A stretch of DNA of 48,546 nt from Rhodobacterales bacterium HKCCE3408 (GCA_015689705.1 WVSN01000020.1:1-48546); one strand, 5' to 3'. Numbered from the stretch's first letter, positions 19,124 to 27,462 are shown. The notes: generated from the letters alone by a model not told the origin. Translations and numbers: made by a program.

Positions 19124-20362
19124 ATGCCGACCGAACGCTTCACCTTTCCGGGCCATCACGGCCATGCACTCGCGGCGCGGCTCGACCTGCCCGAGGGCCC
19201 GCATCTGGCGACCGCGCTCATGGCGCACTGCTTCACCTGCGGCAAGGACATCCCCGCCGCACGGCGCATCTCCGCCCGGCTGTCGGCGATGGGGATCGCG
19301 GTGCTGCGGTTCGATTTCACCGGGCTCGGCCATTCCGAGGGCGAGTTCGAGAACACCTCGTTCACGTCCAATGTCGGCGACCTGATCGCTGCGGCCGAGG
19401 CGCTTTCGGCGCGCGGCATGGCGCCGTCGCTGCTGATCGGGCATTCGCTCGGCGGCGCGGCTGTCCTGCGCGCGGCCCGCCAAATCCCGAGCGTGAAGGC
19501 CGTCGCCACGATCGGCGCGCCGTTCGATCCAGGCCATGTGACGCACAATTTCGGCGATGCGCTCGAGACGATCGAACGCGACGGCGTGGGCGAGGTCATG
19601 CTCGGGCCGCGGAAGATCCGGATCGGCCGGGATTTCGTGGAGGATGTGCGCGCCGGCAATATCGCCGCCGACATCGCCGGGCTGAAGCGCGCGCTCCTGA
19701 TCCTGCACGGGCCGCGCGACACGGTCGTCGGGATCGAGAACGCGACGCAGATCTTCCTTGCCGCGAAGCACCCGAAGAGCTTCGTGACGCTCGATGATGC
19801 CGACCACCTGGTGTCCCGCCCGGAGGATGCCGAATACGCGGCCGAGGTCATCGCAGCCTGGGCCGGGCGCTATCTCGACCTGCGCCCGCCCGCCCCGCCG
19901 CCGGGCGCGCCCGAGGGAATCACGCGGGTCTCCGAGGCCGATTCCGAAGGGTTCCTGCAGGATATCCAGTCGGGTCCCTTCCACCACGCCGTCGCCGACG
20001 AGCCGGAAAGCTACGGCGGCACGAACCGGGGCATGTCACCCTACCAGTTCGTCGCCGCAGGGCTCGGCGCCTGCACGTCGATGACGCTGCGGATGTATGC
20101 GCGCCGGAAGGGCTGGCCGCTGTCGCATGTCTCGGTCGATGTCAGCCACGATCGCGTCCATGCGCAGGACGCCGAGGCCACGAACGGGGCGCGCCCGCTG
20201 GATCAGTTCACGCGGGTCGTCACGCTGGAGGGCGACCTGGACGCCGAGCAACGCGACAAGCTGCTGGAGATCGCGGATAAATGCCCGGTTCACAGGACGT
20301 TGGAAGCCGGCGCTCACGTCGTCACGACGCTTGGGGAAGCGGCAGAAGCGGCGTCGACTTGA
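19124..20362 (+). CDS. Alpha/beta hydrolase fused to OsmC domain
   Basis: A 412-residue fusion. Residues 1-255 are an alpha/beta hydrolase with the nucleophile Ser108 in GHSLGG, FDFTGLGHSEG, the acid in HGPRDTVV and the histidine in DADHLVS. Residues 275-412 are an OsmC/Ohr-type thiol-peroxidase domain with Cys317 in GLGACTSMTLRMYARRKG and Cys387 in KCPVHRTLE. OsmC proteins reduce organic hydroperoxides with low-molecular-weight thiols or lipoyl partners. This fusion is known in proteobacteria, but its physiological substrate is unclear. Its end overlaps the convergent Lrp gene by 41 bases. Being next to dddP does not prove a joint function. Confidence 0.88.
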   Translation: MPTERFTFPGHHGHALAARLDLPEGPHLATALMAHCFTCGKDIPAARRISARLSAMGIAVLRFDFTGLGHSEGEFENTSFTSNVGDLIAAAEALSARGMAPSLLIGHSLGGAAVLRAARQIPSVKAVATIGAPFDPGHVTHNFGDALETIERDGVGEVMLGPRKIRIGRDFVEDVRAGNIAADIAGLKRALLILHGPRDTVVGIENATQIFLAAKHPKSFVTLDDADHLVSRPEDAEYAAEVIAAWAGRYLDLRPPAPPPGAPEGITRVSEADSEGFLQDIQSGPFHHAVADEPESYGGTNRGMSPYQFVAAGLGACTSMTLRMYARRKGWPLSHVSVDVSHDRVHAQDAEATNGARPLDQFTRVVTLEGDLDAEQRDKLLEIADKCPVHRTLEAGAHVVTTLGEAAEAAST

Positions 20363-20795
20363 TCTCCTCCATGGAGAGCAGCGCGGTCACGTTGTAGATC
20401 TTCACCTCGGAAATCAGCGCCTGGTAGAAGGCGTCATAAGCGCGGGCATTGGCCACGCGGACCTTCAGGATGTAGTCGATCTCGCCGGCGAGCCGGTGCG
20501 CCTCCTGCACTTCGGGCCGGGCCCGCAGGGCGGCGAGGAATTTCCGCTGCCATTCCGCCTCGTGTTCGGCCGTGCGGATCAGGACGAAGAAACAGGCCTC
20601 GAGACCGAGCGCCTCGGCATCGAGCAACACGGTCTGCTGGCCGATGATTCCAGCCTCCTTCATCTTGCGGATGCGGGTCCAGACCGGGGTCTTGGAGGAT
20701 CCCACTTTCTTCGCGATTTCATCGAGCGACTGGCTCGCATCGGCCTGCATTTCCGCGAGGATCTTCCGGTCCAGCGCATCGATCTGAACACTCAT
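20322..20795 (-). CDS. Lrp/AsnC-family transcriptional regulator of the cys cluster
   Basis: A 157-residue Lrp/AsnC protein. The N-terminal HTH has IDALDRKILAEMQADASQSLDEIAKKVGSSKTPVWTRIRKMKEAGII. The C-terminal ligand-binding and oligomer domain has the alpha/beta pattern ending in VTALLSMEEIKSTPLLPL. The start at 20795 is set by GGAGAG seven bases upstream; an ATG five codons earlier is possible. Divergence from cysG and a matching pair of palindromes in the gap suggest that it controls sulfur assimilation; the effector is unknown (cysteine or O-acetylserine would be natural candidates). The 3' end overlaps the preceding convergent gene by 41 bases. Confidence 0.88.
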   Translation of the reverse strand: MSVQIDALDRKILAEMQADASQSLDEIAKKVGSSKTPVWTRIRKMKEAGIIGQQTVLLDAEALGLEACFFVLIRTAEHEAEWQRKFLAALRARPEVQEAHRLAGEIDYILKVRVANARAYDAFYQALISEVKIYNVTALLSMEEIKSTPLLPLPQAS

Positions 20796-20816
20796 TCCAC
20801 GGCTCTCCATCTCAGC

Positions 20817-20860
20817 GGACAAACGGTCTTGGCCGGTGCATGAAACGGGACGTTTGTCCC
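20817..20860 (+). promoter_or_regulatory. Paired palindromes in the lrp-cysG divergent promoter
   Basis: The right site, GGGAC-GTTT-GTCCC (20847-20860), is a perfect palindrome. The left site, GGACAAACGGTC (20817-20828), is nearly the same palindrome inverted. The two 9-base halves GGACAAACG and CGTTTGTCC are exact complements. Site centres are 31 bp apart, three helical turns, which fits cooperative binding by an Lrp-type oligomer. Confidence 0.6.
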
Positions 20861-20935
20861 TATTTGCAAGCCCCATCTGCTCTCTGACAGGAAAATGTTC
20901 TACATCGGAGGGGTAATCAGACGGGTTCGTTCGCC

Positions 20936-22342
20936 ATGCAGCATTTTCCCATCTTCCTCGACACGGCCGGGCGCCGGATCGTCGTCTCGGGCGGCGGCGA
21001 GGCGGCCGTGGCGAAGCTGCGGCTGATCCTGAAGACCGAGGCCCGCGTCGAGGTCTATGCGCGCGAGATCGATCCGCAGATCGCCGACTGGGCCGCGGAG
21101 GGCAAGCTGACCCACTACGCCCGGCCGCTGAAGGGCGGCGATGCGCGCGGCGCGGCGCTGGTCTATGCCGCGGCCGAGGACGATGCCGAAGATGCGCGGG
21201 TGAAGGTCATCGCCACGCATGAAGGCGCGCTTTTCAACTGGGTCGACAATCTCGGCGAGAGCGCCTTCATCACGCCGGCCATGGTCGACCGCGATCCGGT
21301 CACCGTCGCGATCGGCACGGAAGGCGCGGCGCCCGTGCTCGCCCGCGCGATCAAGCGCGATCTCGAGGAGCGGCTTCCGGTGCATCTGGGCGCACTGGCC
21401 CGGATCGGGAAAGCCTTCCGCCATTCCGCCGACGCGCTGCCCTTCGGCCGCAAGCGCCGGGATTTCTGGGCCGACTACTACATGAAGGACGGCCCCGAGG
21501 CTTACGCCAAGGACGGCGAGGACGGCGCGCAGGCGGCGCTCGACGCGCTTCTCGCCCGGCATCTGGCCGAGGCGCCGAAGGAAGGCCGTGTGACCATCGT
21601 CGGCGCGGGTCCGGGCGATCCGGAGCTTCTGACGCTGAAGGCCCGTCGGGCGCTCGACGAGGCCGACGTCATCATCCACGACCGGCTGGTCAGCCCCGAG
21701 ATCCTGGAACTCGCCCGCCGCGAGGCGCTGCTGATCGCCGCCGGCAAGGAGGGGTTCGGCCCCTCCGTCAGCCAGGACGAAATCTGCCGCCTGATGGTCG
21801 AACACGCCGCCACCGGGGCGCATGTGGTGCGTCTGAAGGGCGGCGATCCGGGGGTCTTCGGACGACTGGACGAGGAGCTGGACGCGCTGCAGGAGGCCGG
21901 CATCGGCTGGAGCGTCGTGCCCGGCATCACCGCCGCCTCGGCCGCCGTCGCCGCGCTCGGCCAATCGCTCACCAAGCGCGACCGCAATTCCGGCGTCCGG
22001 CTTCTGACCGGCCACGACATGAACGGCTTTGCCGAGCAGGACTGGCGCGGGCTGGCCCGCCCCGGCGAGGTCGCGGCGATCTACATGGCCAAGAAGGGCG
22101 CGCGGTTCATCCAGGGCCGCCTGATGATGCACGGGGCCGCACCCGACACCGAGGTCACAATCGTCGAGAATGCGTCCCGCGCCGACCAGCGAATCCTCGC
22201 CACGACGCTCGGCCGCCTCGCCGCCGATCTGGCCGAAGCCGCGCTGACCGGCCCCGCCCTTCTGCTCTACGGCCTCGGCCCGCGCCTGGCCGAAGCCGCC
22301 CTGCCCGCCCTTGCCCCCGCCCTAGCCGAGGAGCACGCCTGA
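20936..22342 (+). CDS. cysG: Siroheme synthase CysG
   Basis: A 468-residue multifunctional enzyme making siroheme from uroporphyrinogen III, the cofactor of the sulfite reductase two genes downstream. The N-terminal 200 residues are the precorrin-2 dehydrogenase/ferrochelatase part (FLDTAGRRIVVSGGGEAAVAKLRLIL, TPAMVDRDPVTVAIGTEGAAPVLAR). The C-terminal 250 are the SAM-dependent uroporphyrinogen methyltransferase (VTIVGAGPGDPELLTLKARRAL, VRLKGGDPGVFGR, GITAASAAVA). ATG after GGAGGGG. The next gene begins one base after its stop, so this is an operon. Confidence 0.94.
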   Translation: MQHFPIFLDTAGRRIVVSGGGEAAVAKLRLILKTEARVEVYAREIDPQIADWAAEGKLTHYARPLKGGDARGAALVYAAAEDDAEDARVKVIATHEGALFNWVDNLGESAFITPAMVDRDPVTVAIGTEGAAPVLARAIKRDLEERLPVHLGALARIGKAFRHSADALPFGRKRRDFWADYYMKDGPEAYAKDGEDGAQAALDALLARHLAEAPKEGRVTIVGAGPGDPELLTLKARRALDEADVIIHDRLVSPEILELARREALLIAAGKEGFGPSVSQDEICRLMVEHAATGAHVVRLKGGDPGVFGRLDEELDALQEAGIGWSVVPGITAASAAVAALGQSLTKRDRNSGVRLLTGHDMNGFAEQDWRGLARPGEVAAIYMAKKGARFIQGRLMMHGAAPDTEVTIVENASRADQRILATTLGRLAADLAEAALTGPALLLYGLGPRLAEAALPALAPALAEEHA

Positions 22343-22343
22343 C

Positions 22344-22643
22344 ATGCCCCGCCCGTTCACCCCGAAGGTCGTCACTGCCAACGCGCTTCTGGAAGGCGAC
22401 GTCGTCTACCTGAAAGCCGATGACGGCTGGACTCGCCGCATCGAGGAAGCCGAGCTGATTGAGGACGAGGCCATCGCCGATATCCGCCTGCTCGATGCGC
22501 AGCGCCGCGGCTCGGAAGTCGTCGGCGCCTACCTCGCAGACGCGAAGGCCGGCCCGAACGGTCCCGAGCCGGTCCATTTCCGCGAGGCGTTCCGCACCCG
22601 CGGTCCGTCCAACTACAATCACGGCAAGCAGGAAGGGGCATAA
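22344..22643 (+). CDS. DUF2849 protein
   Basis: A 99-residue protein of the DUF2849 family, found almost only between cysG and the sulfite reductase in alphaproteobacteria. Typical stretches are VVTANALLEGDVVYLKADDGW, AELIEDE and PVHFREAFRTRGPSNYNHGKQ. Its role is not known; position and conservation suggest a part in siroheme or sulfite reductase function. It lies one base after cysG and four bases before cysI, with AAGGGG for the next gene placed at its own end. Confidence 0.85.
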   Translation: MPRPFTPKVVTANALLEGDVVYLKADDGWTRRIEEAELIEDEAIADIRLLDAQRRGSEVVGAYLADAKAGPNGPEPVHFREAFRTRGPSNYNHGKQEGA

Positions 22644-22647
22644 CCCC

Positions 22648-24321
22648 ATGTATTCCTACACGGATTTCGACGAAGCCTTCGTCCGCGAACGGGTCGCGCA
22701 GTTCCGCGCCCAGGTCGAGCGCCGCATCGACGGCTCGCTGACCGAAGACGAGTTCAAGCCGCTGCGGCTGATGAACGGGCTGTACCTTCAGTTGCACGCC
22801 TACATGCTGCGCGTGGCGATCCCCTACGGCACGCTCAACGGCCGCCAGATGCGCCAGCTGGCCATGATCGCGCGGCGCTGGGACAAGGGCTACGGCCACT
22901 TCACGACGCGCCAGAACATCCAGTTCAACTGGCCCGAGCTGCGCGACGTGCCCGACATGCTCGACGCGTTGGCCGACGTGCAGATGCACGCCATCCAGAC
23001 CTCGGGCAACACCATCCGCAACGTGACGGCCGACCACTTTGCGGGGGCCGCGGAGGACGAGGTCGCAGACCCTCGCCCCGTGGCCGAACTTATCCGGCAA
23101 TGGTCGACCGACCATCCCGAATTCCAGTTCCTGCCGCGCAAGTTCAAGGTCGCGGTGACGGGCTCGCCGGACGACCGCGCCGTGACCGCGGCCCACGATA
23201 TCGGGCTGCGGATCGTGCGGAATGAAGAAGGCCAGATCGGGTATCGCGTCCTCGTCGGCGGCGGCCTCGGCCGGACGCCGATGATCGGCAAGGTGCTGAA
23301 CGACTTCGTGTCCGAGGCCGATTTGCTGCCCTATCTCGAGGCCATCGTCGCGGTCTACAACCTGCTCGGACGGCGGGACAACAAGTACAAGGCGCGGATC
23401 AAGATCACCGTCCACGAGAATGGGATCGAGGATATCGCCGCCCGCGTGGACGAAGAGTTCACGCGCCGGAAGTCGCTGTTCTCCGGCGTCGACCAAGAGA
23501 TGTTGACCGCGATCCGCGCCCAGTTCGCCCCGCCCGCCTTCGAGGCACCGCAGACGGCGGCCTTCGATCTAGCCTTTGCCGAGAACCCCGTCTTCCGCAG
23601 TTTCGTCGACACCAACACCGCCGCGCACCGCGCGCCGGGCTACGCCATCGTGACCGTTTCGCTGAAGGCCCATGGCAAGACGCCGGGCGACGCAACGGCT
23701 GCGCAGATGGAGGTGCTTGCCGATCTCGCCGAGCGCTACGGCCATGACGAACTGCGCATCAGCCACGAGCAGAACGTGATCCTGCCGCACGTGGCCAAAC
23801 GCCACCTGCCGGCAATCCATGCCGCACTTTCCACGGCAGGTCTTGCCACCGCGAATGTCGGCCTCGTCTCGGACATCATCGCCTGCCCCGGCATGGATTA
23901 CTGCGCGCTCGCCACCGCCCGCTCGATCCCCGTGGCGCAGCAGATCGCGACGCGGTTCGACGAACTGAAGCTCGAGCACGATATCGGCGCGCTCAAGATC
24001 AAGATCTCGGGCTGCATCAATGCCTGCGGGCACCACCATGTCGGCCATATCGGCATCCTCGGCCTCGACCGCGCAGGGGTGGAGAATTACCAGATCACGC
24101 TCGGCGGCGACGGCGGCCCGGACGCGGTGATCGGCGAACGGACGGGTCCGGGCTTCGCCTACGACCAGATCGTCCCGGCGATCGAGCGGCTCGTCTACGC
24201 CTATCTCGACCTGCGCGAGGACCGCGAGGAGACATTCCTCGAGACATACCGCCGGCTCGGGATGGAGCCCTTCAAGGCCGCGCTTTACGAGGACGAGGAG
24301 GCCCGCGCCGATGCGGCCTGA
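22648..24321 (+). CDS. cysI: Assimilatory sulfite reductase (nitrite/sulfite reductase family)
   Basis: A 557-residue hemoprotein with the two-fold ferredoxin-like and siroheme domains of the NiR/SiR family. The four cysteines that hold the [4Fe-4S]-siroheme centre are visible: Cys413 and Cys419 in CPGMDYC, and Cys456 and Cys460 in SGCINACGHHHVG. The siroheme region TTRQNIQFNW is also present. In this context (cysG, cysH, DUF934, ferredoxin reductase) it should reduce sulfite to sulfide for cysteine synthesis, taking electrons from ferredoxin or from the reductase downstream. No flavoprotein partner (cysJ) is present. Its end overlaps cysH by 11 bases. Confidence 0.92.
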   Translation: MYSYTDFDEAFVRERVAQFRAQVERRIDGSLTEDEFKPLRLMNGLYLQLHAYMLRVAIPYGTLNGRQMRQLAMIARRWDKGYGHFTTRQNIQFNWPELRDVPDMLDALADVQMHAIQTSGNTIRNVTADHFAGAAEDEVADPRPVAELIRQWSTDHPEFQFLPRKFKVAVTGSPDDRAVTAAHDIGLRIVRNEEGQIGYRVLVGGGLGRTPMIGKVLNDFVSEADLLPYLEAIVAVYNLLGRRDNKYKARIKITVHENGIEDIAARVDEEFTRRKSLFSGVDQEMLTAIRAQFAPPAFEAPQTAAFDLAFAENPVFRSFVDTNTAAHRAPGYAIVTVSLKAHGKTPGDATAAQMEVLADLAERYGHDELRISHEQNVILPHVAKRHLPAIHAALSTAGLATANVGLVSDIIACPGMDYCALATARSIPVAQQIATRFDELKLEHDIGALKIKISGCINACGHHHVGHIGILGLDRAGVENYQITLGGDGGPDAVIGERTGPGFAYDQIVPAIERLVYAYLDLREDREETFLETYRRLGMEPFKAALYEDEEARADAA

Positions 24322-25060
24322 ACCTCGCTTCGCCCCGGTGGCCGAGAGGGTCGCGGCGCTGAACCAGCGCTACGCTCATCACGGCGCGACCGATGTCCTG
24401 CGCCATGCGTTGCAGGACCCGGATACGGGCCGGGTGACGCTCGTCTCGTCCTTCGGCTCCGAGTCGGTCGTGCTCCTGCACATGATCTCGGTGATGGACC
24501 CGGCAACGCCGGTTCTGTTCATCGACACCGAGATGCTGTTTCCGGAGACGCTCGACTACCAGCGTGAGGTCTCCGAAGCGCTCGGCCTGCGCGACGTACG
24601 AACGATCCGGGCGTCACAGACGGCGGTCGCGGCGCATGACCCGGACGGGCTTCTGCACAAGACCGACCCCGATGCCTGCTGCGATCTGCGGAAGACGCGG
24701 CCTCTGGACCACGCGCTCGCGCCCTTCGACGCCTGGATCACCGGACGGAAGCGGTTCCAGGGCGGACAGCGGATGGAGCTTCAGTTCTTCGAGGCCGAGG
24801 GCTCGGCGCGGATCAAGATCAATCCGCTCGCCCATTGGCGGCCCGAGGACGTGAACGACTACATGGTGAACAACCGCCTGCCCCGGCACCCGCTGGTGTC
24901 GCAGGGCTACCCCTCGATCGGCTGCGCGCCCTGCACGACCAAGGTCGCACCGGGCGAAGACCAGCGCGCAGGTCGCTGGCGCGGCACCGAGAAGGACGAA
25001 TGCGGCATCCATTTCGTGGACGGGAAGATCGTGCGCGGCCCGCTGCGGCAGGCGTCGTGA
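24311..25060 (+). CDS. cysH: Assimilatory (phospho)adenylylsulfate reductase
   Basis: A 249-residue thioredoxin-linked reductase that makes sulfite from APS. The nucleotide fold has LVSSFGSESVVLLHM (PP-loop type). Four iron-sulfur cysteines are present: Cys123-Cys124 in DACCDLRK and Cys205/Cys208 in IGCAPCT. The catalytic Cys231 is in DECGIH. The four-cysteine set marks the [4Fe-4S] APS-reductase type rather than the PAPS type of E. coli, so this organism probably skips the PAPS step. The start overlaps the end of cysI. The stop is followed by a hairpin-box element, so expression of the genes downstream may differ. Confidence 0.92.
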   Translation: MRPEPRFAPVAERVAALNQRYAHHGATDVLRHALQDPDTGRVTLVSSFGSESVVLLHMISVMDPATPVLFIDTEMLFPETLDYQREVSEALGLRDVRTIRASQTAVAAHDPDGLLHKTDPDACCDLRKTRPLDHALAPFDAWITGRKRFQGGQRMELQFFEAEGSARIKINPLAHWRPEDVNDYMVNNRLPRHPLVSQGYPSIGCAPCTTKVAPGEDQRAGRWRGTEKDECGIHFVDGKIVRGPLRQAS

Positions 25061-25064
25061 GGCG

Positions 25065-25147
25065 GGGGCGCTGCCCCGTCGCCATCCGGGCTTGAACCGG
25101 TGGCGCCGCGGATGACGACCCCCGGAGTTTTTGGAAAGCAAAGAAGG
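25065..25147 (+). repeat. Intergenic hairpin-plus-box element, copy 2
   Basis: GGGGC-GCT-GCCCC (25065-25077) follows the cysH stop. About 40 extra bases separate it from CCCCCGGAGTTTTT (starting 25119) and GGAAAGCAAAGAAGG. The end of the box supplies the purine-rich ribosome site of the DUF934 gene. Same arrangement as at 18935 and 31901. Confidence 0.75.
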
Positions 25148-25156
25148 ACAGGCAAG

Positions 25157-25579
25157 ATGGCTAGACCGGTGATCGTGACCGACGCGGGCTTCCGCGACGA
25201 GGACTGGACGCTCGGCTTCCGGGCCGTGGCCGACGGCATCGCCGAGCGGACCTGGGCTGTGGACCTGACCGACGAGGCCGATCTCGAGGCGATCGCGCCG
25301 CATCTGGGCCAGCTCCGGCTGATCCGCATCGCCTTCGGCAGCTTCGCCGACGGGCGCGGCTTCACGCTGGCCCGCCGGCTGCGCGCGATGGGCTATGCCG
25401 GCCGGCTGCGCGCGGTCGGGCATGTCCTGGCCGACCAGTACGCGATGGCCCGCCGCGCGGGGTTCGACGAGGTCGAGATCGACGAGGGCCTGGCTGCCCG
25501 CCAGCCCGAGCCGCATTGGCGCGCCCGTGCCGACTGGCGCGCGCATGACTACCAGGCCCGCCTGCGCGGCGCCGCCTGA
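25157..25579 (+). CDS. DUF934 protein of the sulfite reduction cluster
   Basis: A 140-residue DUF934 protein, a family that accompanies cysI/cysH in alpha- and betaproteobacteria. It is often called an oxidoreductase accessory protein because of this linkage, with no proven reaction. Typical parts are IAFGSFADGRGFTLARRLRAMGYAGRLRAVGHVLADQYAMARRAGFDEVEI. I chose the ATG at 25157, after AAGAAGGACAGGCAAG, over an upstream in-frame ATG whose added residues overlap the intergenic element. It lies downstream of the second hairpin-box element. Confidence 0.85.
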   Translation: MARPVIVTDAGFRDEDWTLGFRAVADGIAERTWAVDLTDEADLEAIAPHLGQLRLIRIAFGSFADGRGFTLARRLRAMGYAGRLRAVGHVLADQYAMARRAGFDEVEIDEGLAARQPEPHWRARADWRAHDYQARLRGAA

Positions 25580-25642
25580 CCTTTTCCTGACCCAGATCAA
25601 CGCATATGAAGAGGGACGGGGCTAAACGGCCCCGCACATGCC

Positions 25643-26503
25643 ATGACCGAGCAGAGACCCGTGACCAACGACACAGCGACCAAGGTCGAGAAGGCGAAGC
25701 CCGCCCTCCCCGACGCCCAGACCGTCACCTTCGTGAAACACTGGACGGACCGGTTGTTCTCGTTCCGGGTGACCCGTCCGCCGTCGCTCCGGTTCCGGTC
25801 GGGCGAGTTCGTTATGATCGGGTTGATGGGCGATCCGGACCCGGCGACCGGCAAGCAGAAGCCGCTTCTGCGCGCCTATTCCATTGCCTCGCCGGCCTGG
25901 GACGACGAACTCGAATTCTACTCGATCAAGGTGCAGGACGGCCCGCTGACCTCGAAGCTTCAGCACATCCGGCCGGGCGACGAGATCATCCTGCGGCCGA
26001 AGCCGGTCGGCACGCTTGTCCATGACGCGCTGCTGCCGGGCAAACGGCTGTGGTTCTTCGCCACCGGCACGGGAATCGCACCTTTCGCCTCGCTCCTGCG
26101 AGACCCGCAGACTTACGAGGATTACGACGAGGTCATCCTGACCCATACCTGCCGCGAGGTCGGTGAACTGGCCTATGGCGCCGAGCTGATCGAGAACATC
26201 CGGTCCGACGAGTTGCTGGCCGAGCTGATCGGCGAGGGCTTCCACGAGAAGCTGCGCTACTACCCCACGACGACGCGCGAGGAGAGCCCGAAGATGGGCC
26301 GGATCACTGACCTCATGCGCTCGGGCGACGTGTTCCACGATCTCGGCGTGCCGGAGCTGACGCCCGAGACGAACCGCGCGATGGTCTGCGGCAATCTCGC
26401 CTTCAATCTCGAGATCAAGGACATGCTGGAAGGGTACGGCCTCGTCGAGGGCGCCAATTCCAACCCGCAGCATTACGTGGTCGAGAAGGCATTCCTGGAC
26501 TGA
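25643..26503 (+). CDS. fpr: Ferredoxin--NADP reductase
   Basis: A 286-residue flavoprotein of the Fpr type. The FAD domain shows FRSGEFVMIGL and LLRAYSIASPAWDDELEFYSIKV (R-x-Y-S motif). The NADP domain shows FFATGTGIAPFASLLRDP, VILTHTCREVGELAYG and a C-terminus ending in YVVEKAFLD. It passes electrons between NADPH and ferredoxin or flavodoxin. Located 60 bases behind the DUF934 gene, it is a plausible electron source for the sulfite reductase. It ends in a strong hairpin (26510-26532). Enzyme type secure; the sulfite link is inferred from position. Confidence 0.9.
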   Translation: MTEQRPVTNDTATKVEKAKPALPDAQTVTFVKHWTDRLFSFRVTRPPSLRFRSGEFVMIGLMGDPDPATGKQKPLLRAYSIASPAWDDELEFYSIKVQDGPLTSKLQHIRPGDEIILRPKPVGTLVHDALLPGKRLWFFATGTGIAPFASLLRDPQTYEDYDEVILTHTCREVGELAYGAELIENIRSDELLAELIGEGFHEKLRYYPTTTREESPKMGRITDLMRSGDVFHDLGVPELTPETNRAMVCGNLAFNLEIKDMLEGYGLVEGANSNPQHYVVEKAFLD

Positions 26504-26509
26504 GGGAAC

Positions 26510-26532
26510 GGCCCGGCGGAGACCGCCGGGCC
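26510..26532. terminator. Shared terminator hairpin, fpr / alanine-rich gene
   Basis: GGCCCGGCGG-AGA-CCGCCGGGCC, a perfect 10-bp stem between two convergent genes. No long T-run on either side; it probably stops both transcripts. Confidence 0.7.
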
Positions 26533-26542
26533 AGTTGTCAGG

Positions 26543-27352
26543 TCAGAGCCCGAAGGCGGCGCGGACCTGGCTGATGGCGAAGGTCGTCATAGCACCGTTA
26601 TCGCCGGATTCCTCGATAAGCGTCGTCAGCGCATCCTTGCGGAACTGCGGCAGGTCGGACGCCTCGATCGCGGAGATGACGGCGTCGGCATCGTAGCCTT
26701 CGGTCGTCAGCAGCGTGTCGAGCGAGGGGCCTTCCTCAGTTGCGGCGGTTTCCGTCGCAGCTTCGGTCGTGGCCTCGTCCGCAGTGGCTTCGGCCGTCGC
26801 TTCGTCAGCCATATCGGCCGCGGCATCCGTCGCCTCGTCGGCCATGTCGGCGGCGGCGTCGGTCGCTTCTTCCGTCGCAGCGGCGGCGTCGTCTGCGGCT
26901 TCGGCAGCCTCTTCCGAGGCGGCGTTGAACACGTCGCCCACGGCATCGGTCGCCTCGTCGGCCATGTCGGTCGCTTCGGCGGCGGCGTCCTCGGCCGCGT
27001 CGCCGGCCGCAGCTGCGGCGTCATCGGCGGCGTCCATCGCGTCATCGGCCGCATCCGTGGCCGCTGCGGCCGCGTCTTCGGCTTCGGTCACGGCCTCGTC
27101 GGTCATCTCCTCGGCCGCATCCACCGCCTCTTCGACCGCGTCGTCAGCGGCCTCGACAGCCGCCTCGGCGGCGTCCGCGGCATCCTCGACGGCCTCCTCG
27201 ACCGCTGATCCGGCCTCGTCCGTCGCGTCCTCGCCGGTGTCGAGCGCCTCTTCCATCGTCGCGCCCATGTCCTCGTCGGCCGGAGCGAACAAGAGCCAGC
27301 CGGCTCCGCCGACAACGGCGAGAGCGATAATGATCGCCAGAACTCTGCCCAT
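26543..27352 (-). CDS. Membrane-anchored Ala/Glu/Asp-rich repeat protein
   Basis: A 269-residue protein. Residues 1-22 form a membrane anchor (MGRVLAIIIALAVVGGAGWLLF). Residues 30-205 are almost entirely alanine, aspartate, glutamate and threonine in heptad- and undecad-like repeats (for example ADEATDAAADMADEATDAAA), which should fold as a long acidic helix or stay disordered in the periplasm. The last 60 residues return to normal composition (SLDTLLTTEGYDADAVISAIE, FRKDALTTLIEESGD), a small domain at the far end. I know of no function. The ATG at 27352 follows AGGGGG; an upstream ATG adds 17 unlikely residues. Open frames on the opposite strand here are composition artefacts. Confidence 0.7.
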   Translation of the reverse strand: MGRVLAIIIALAVVGGAGWLLFAPADEDMGATMEEALDTGEDATDEAGSAVEEAVEDAADAAEAAVEAADDAVEEAVDAAEEMTDEAVTEAEDAAAAATDAADDAMDAADDAAAAAGDAAEDAAAEATDMADEATDAVGDVFNAASEEAAEAADDAAAATEEATDAAADMADEATDAAADMADEATAEATADEATTEAATETAATEEGPSLDTLLTTEGYDADAVISAIEASDLPQFRKDALTTLIEESGDNGAMTTFAISQVRAAFGL

Positions 27353-27462
27353 GGTATCCCCCTGAATAGCCAAAAAACGTTCTGCGCCCGCAAATAGGGC
27401 CAAAGGCGTGGGACCACAACGGCAAAGGCGGCCGACAGGGAACCAACGGGCGGCGATTCGCC

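Noticed and set aside
26715-27365. 216-residue plus-strand frame rich in Ala, Ser and Val
   Set aside because: Antisense of the alanine-rich gene; its composition follows from the repeats on the other strand. The minus-strand frame has a membrane anchor, ribosome site and a normal C-terminal domain.
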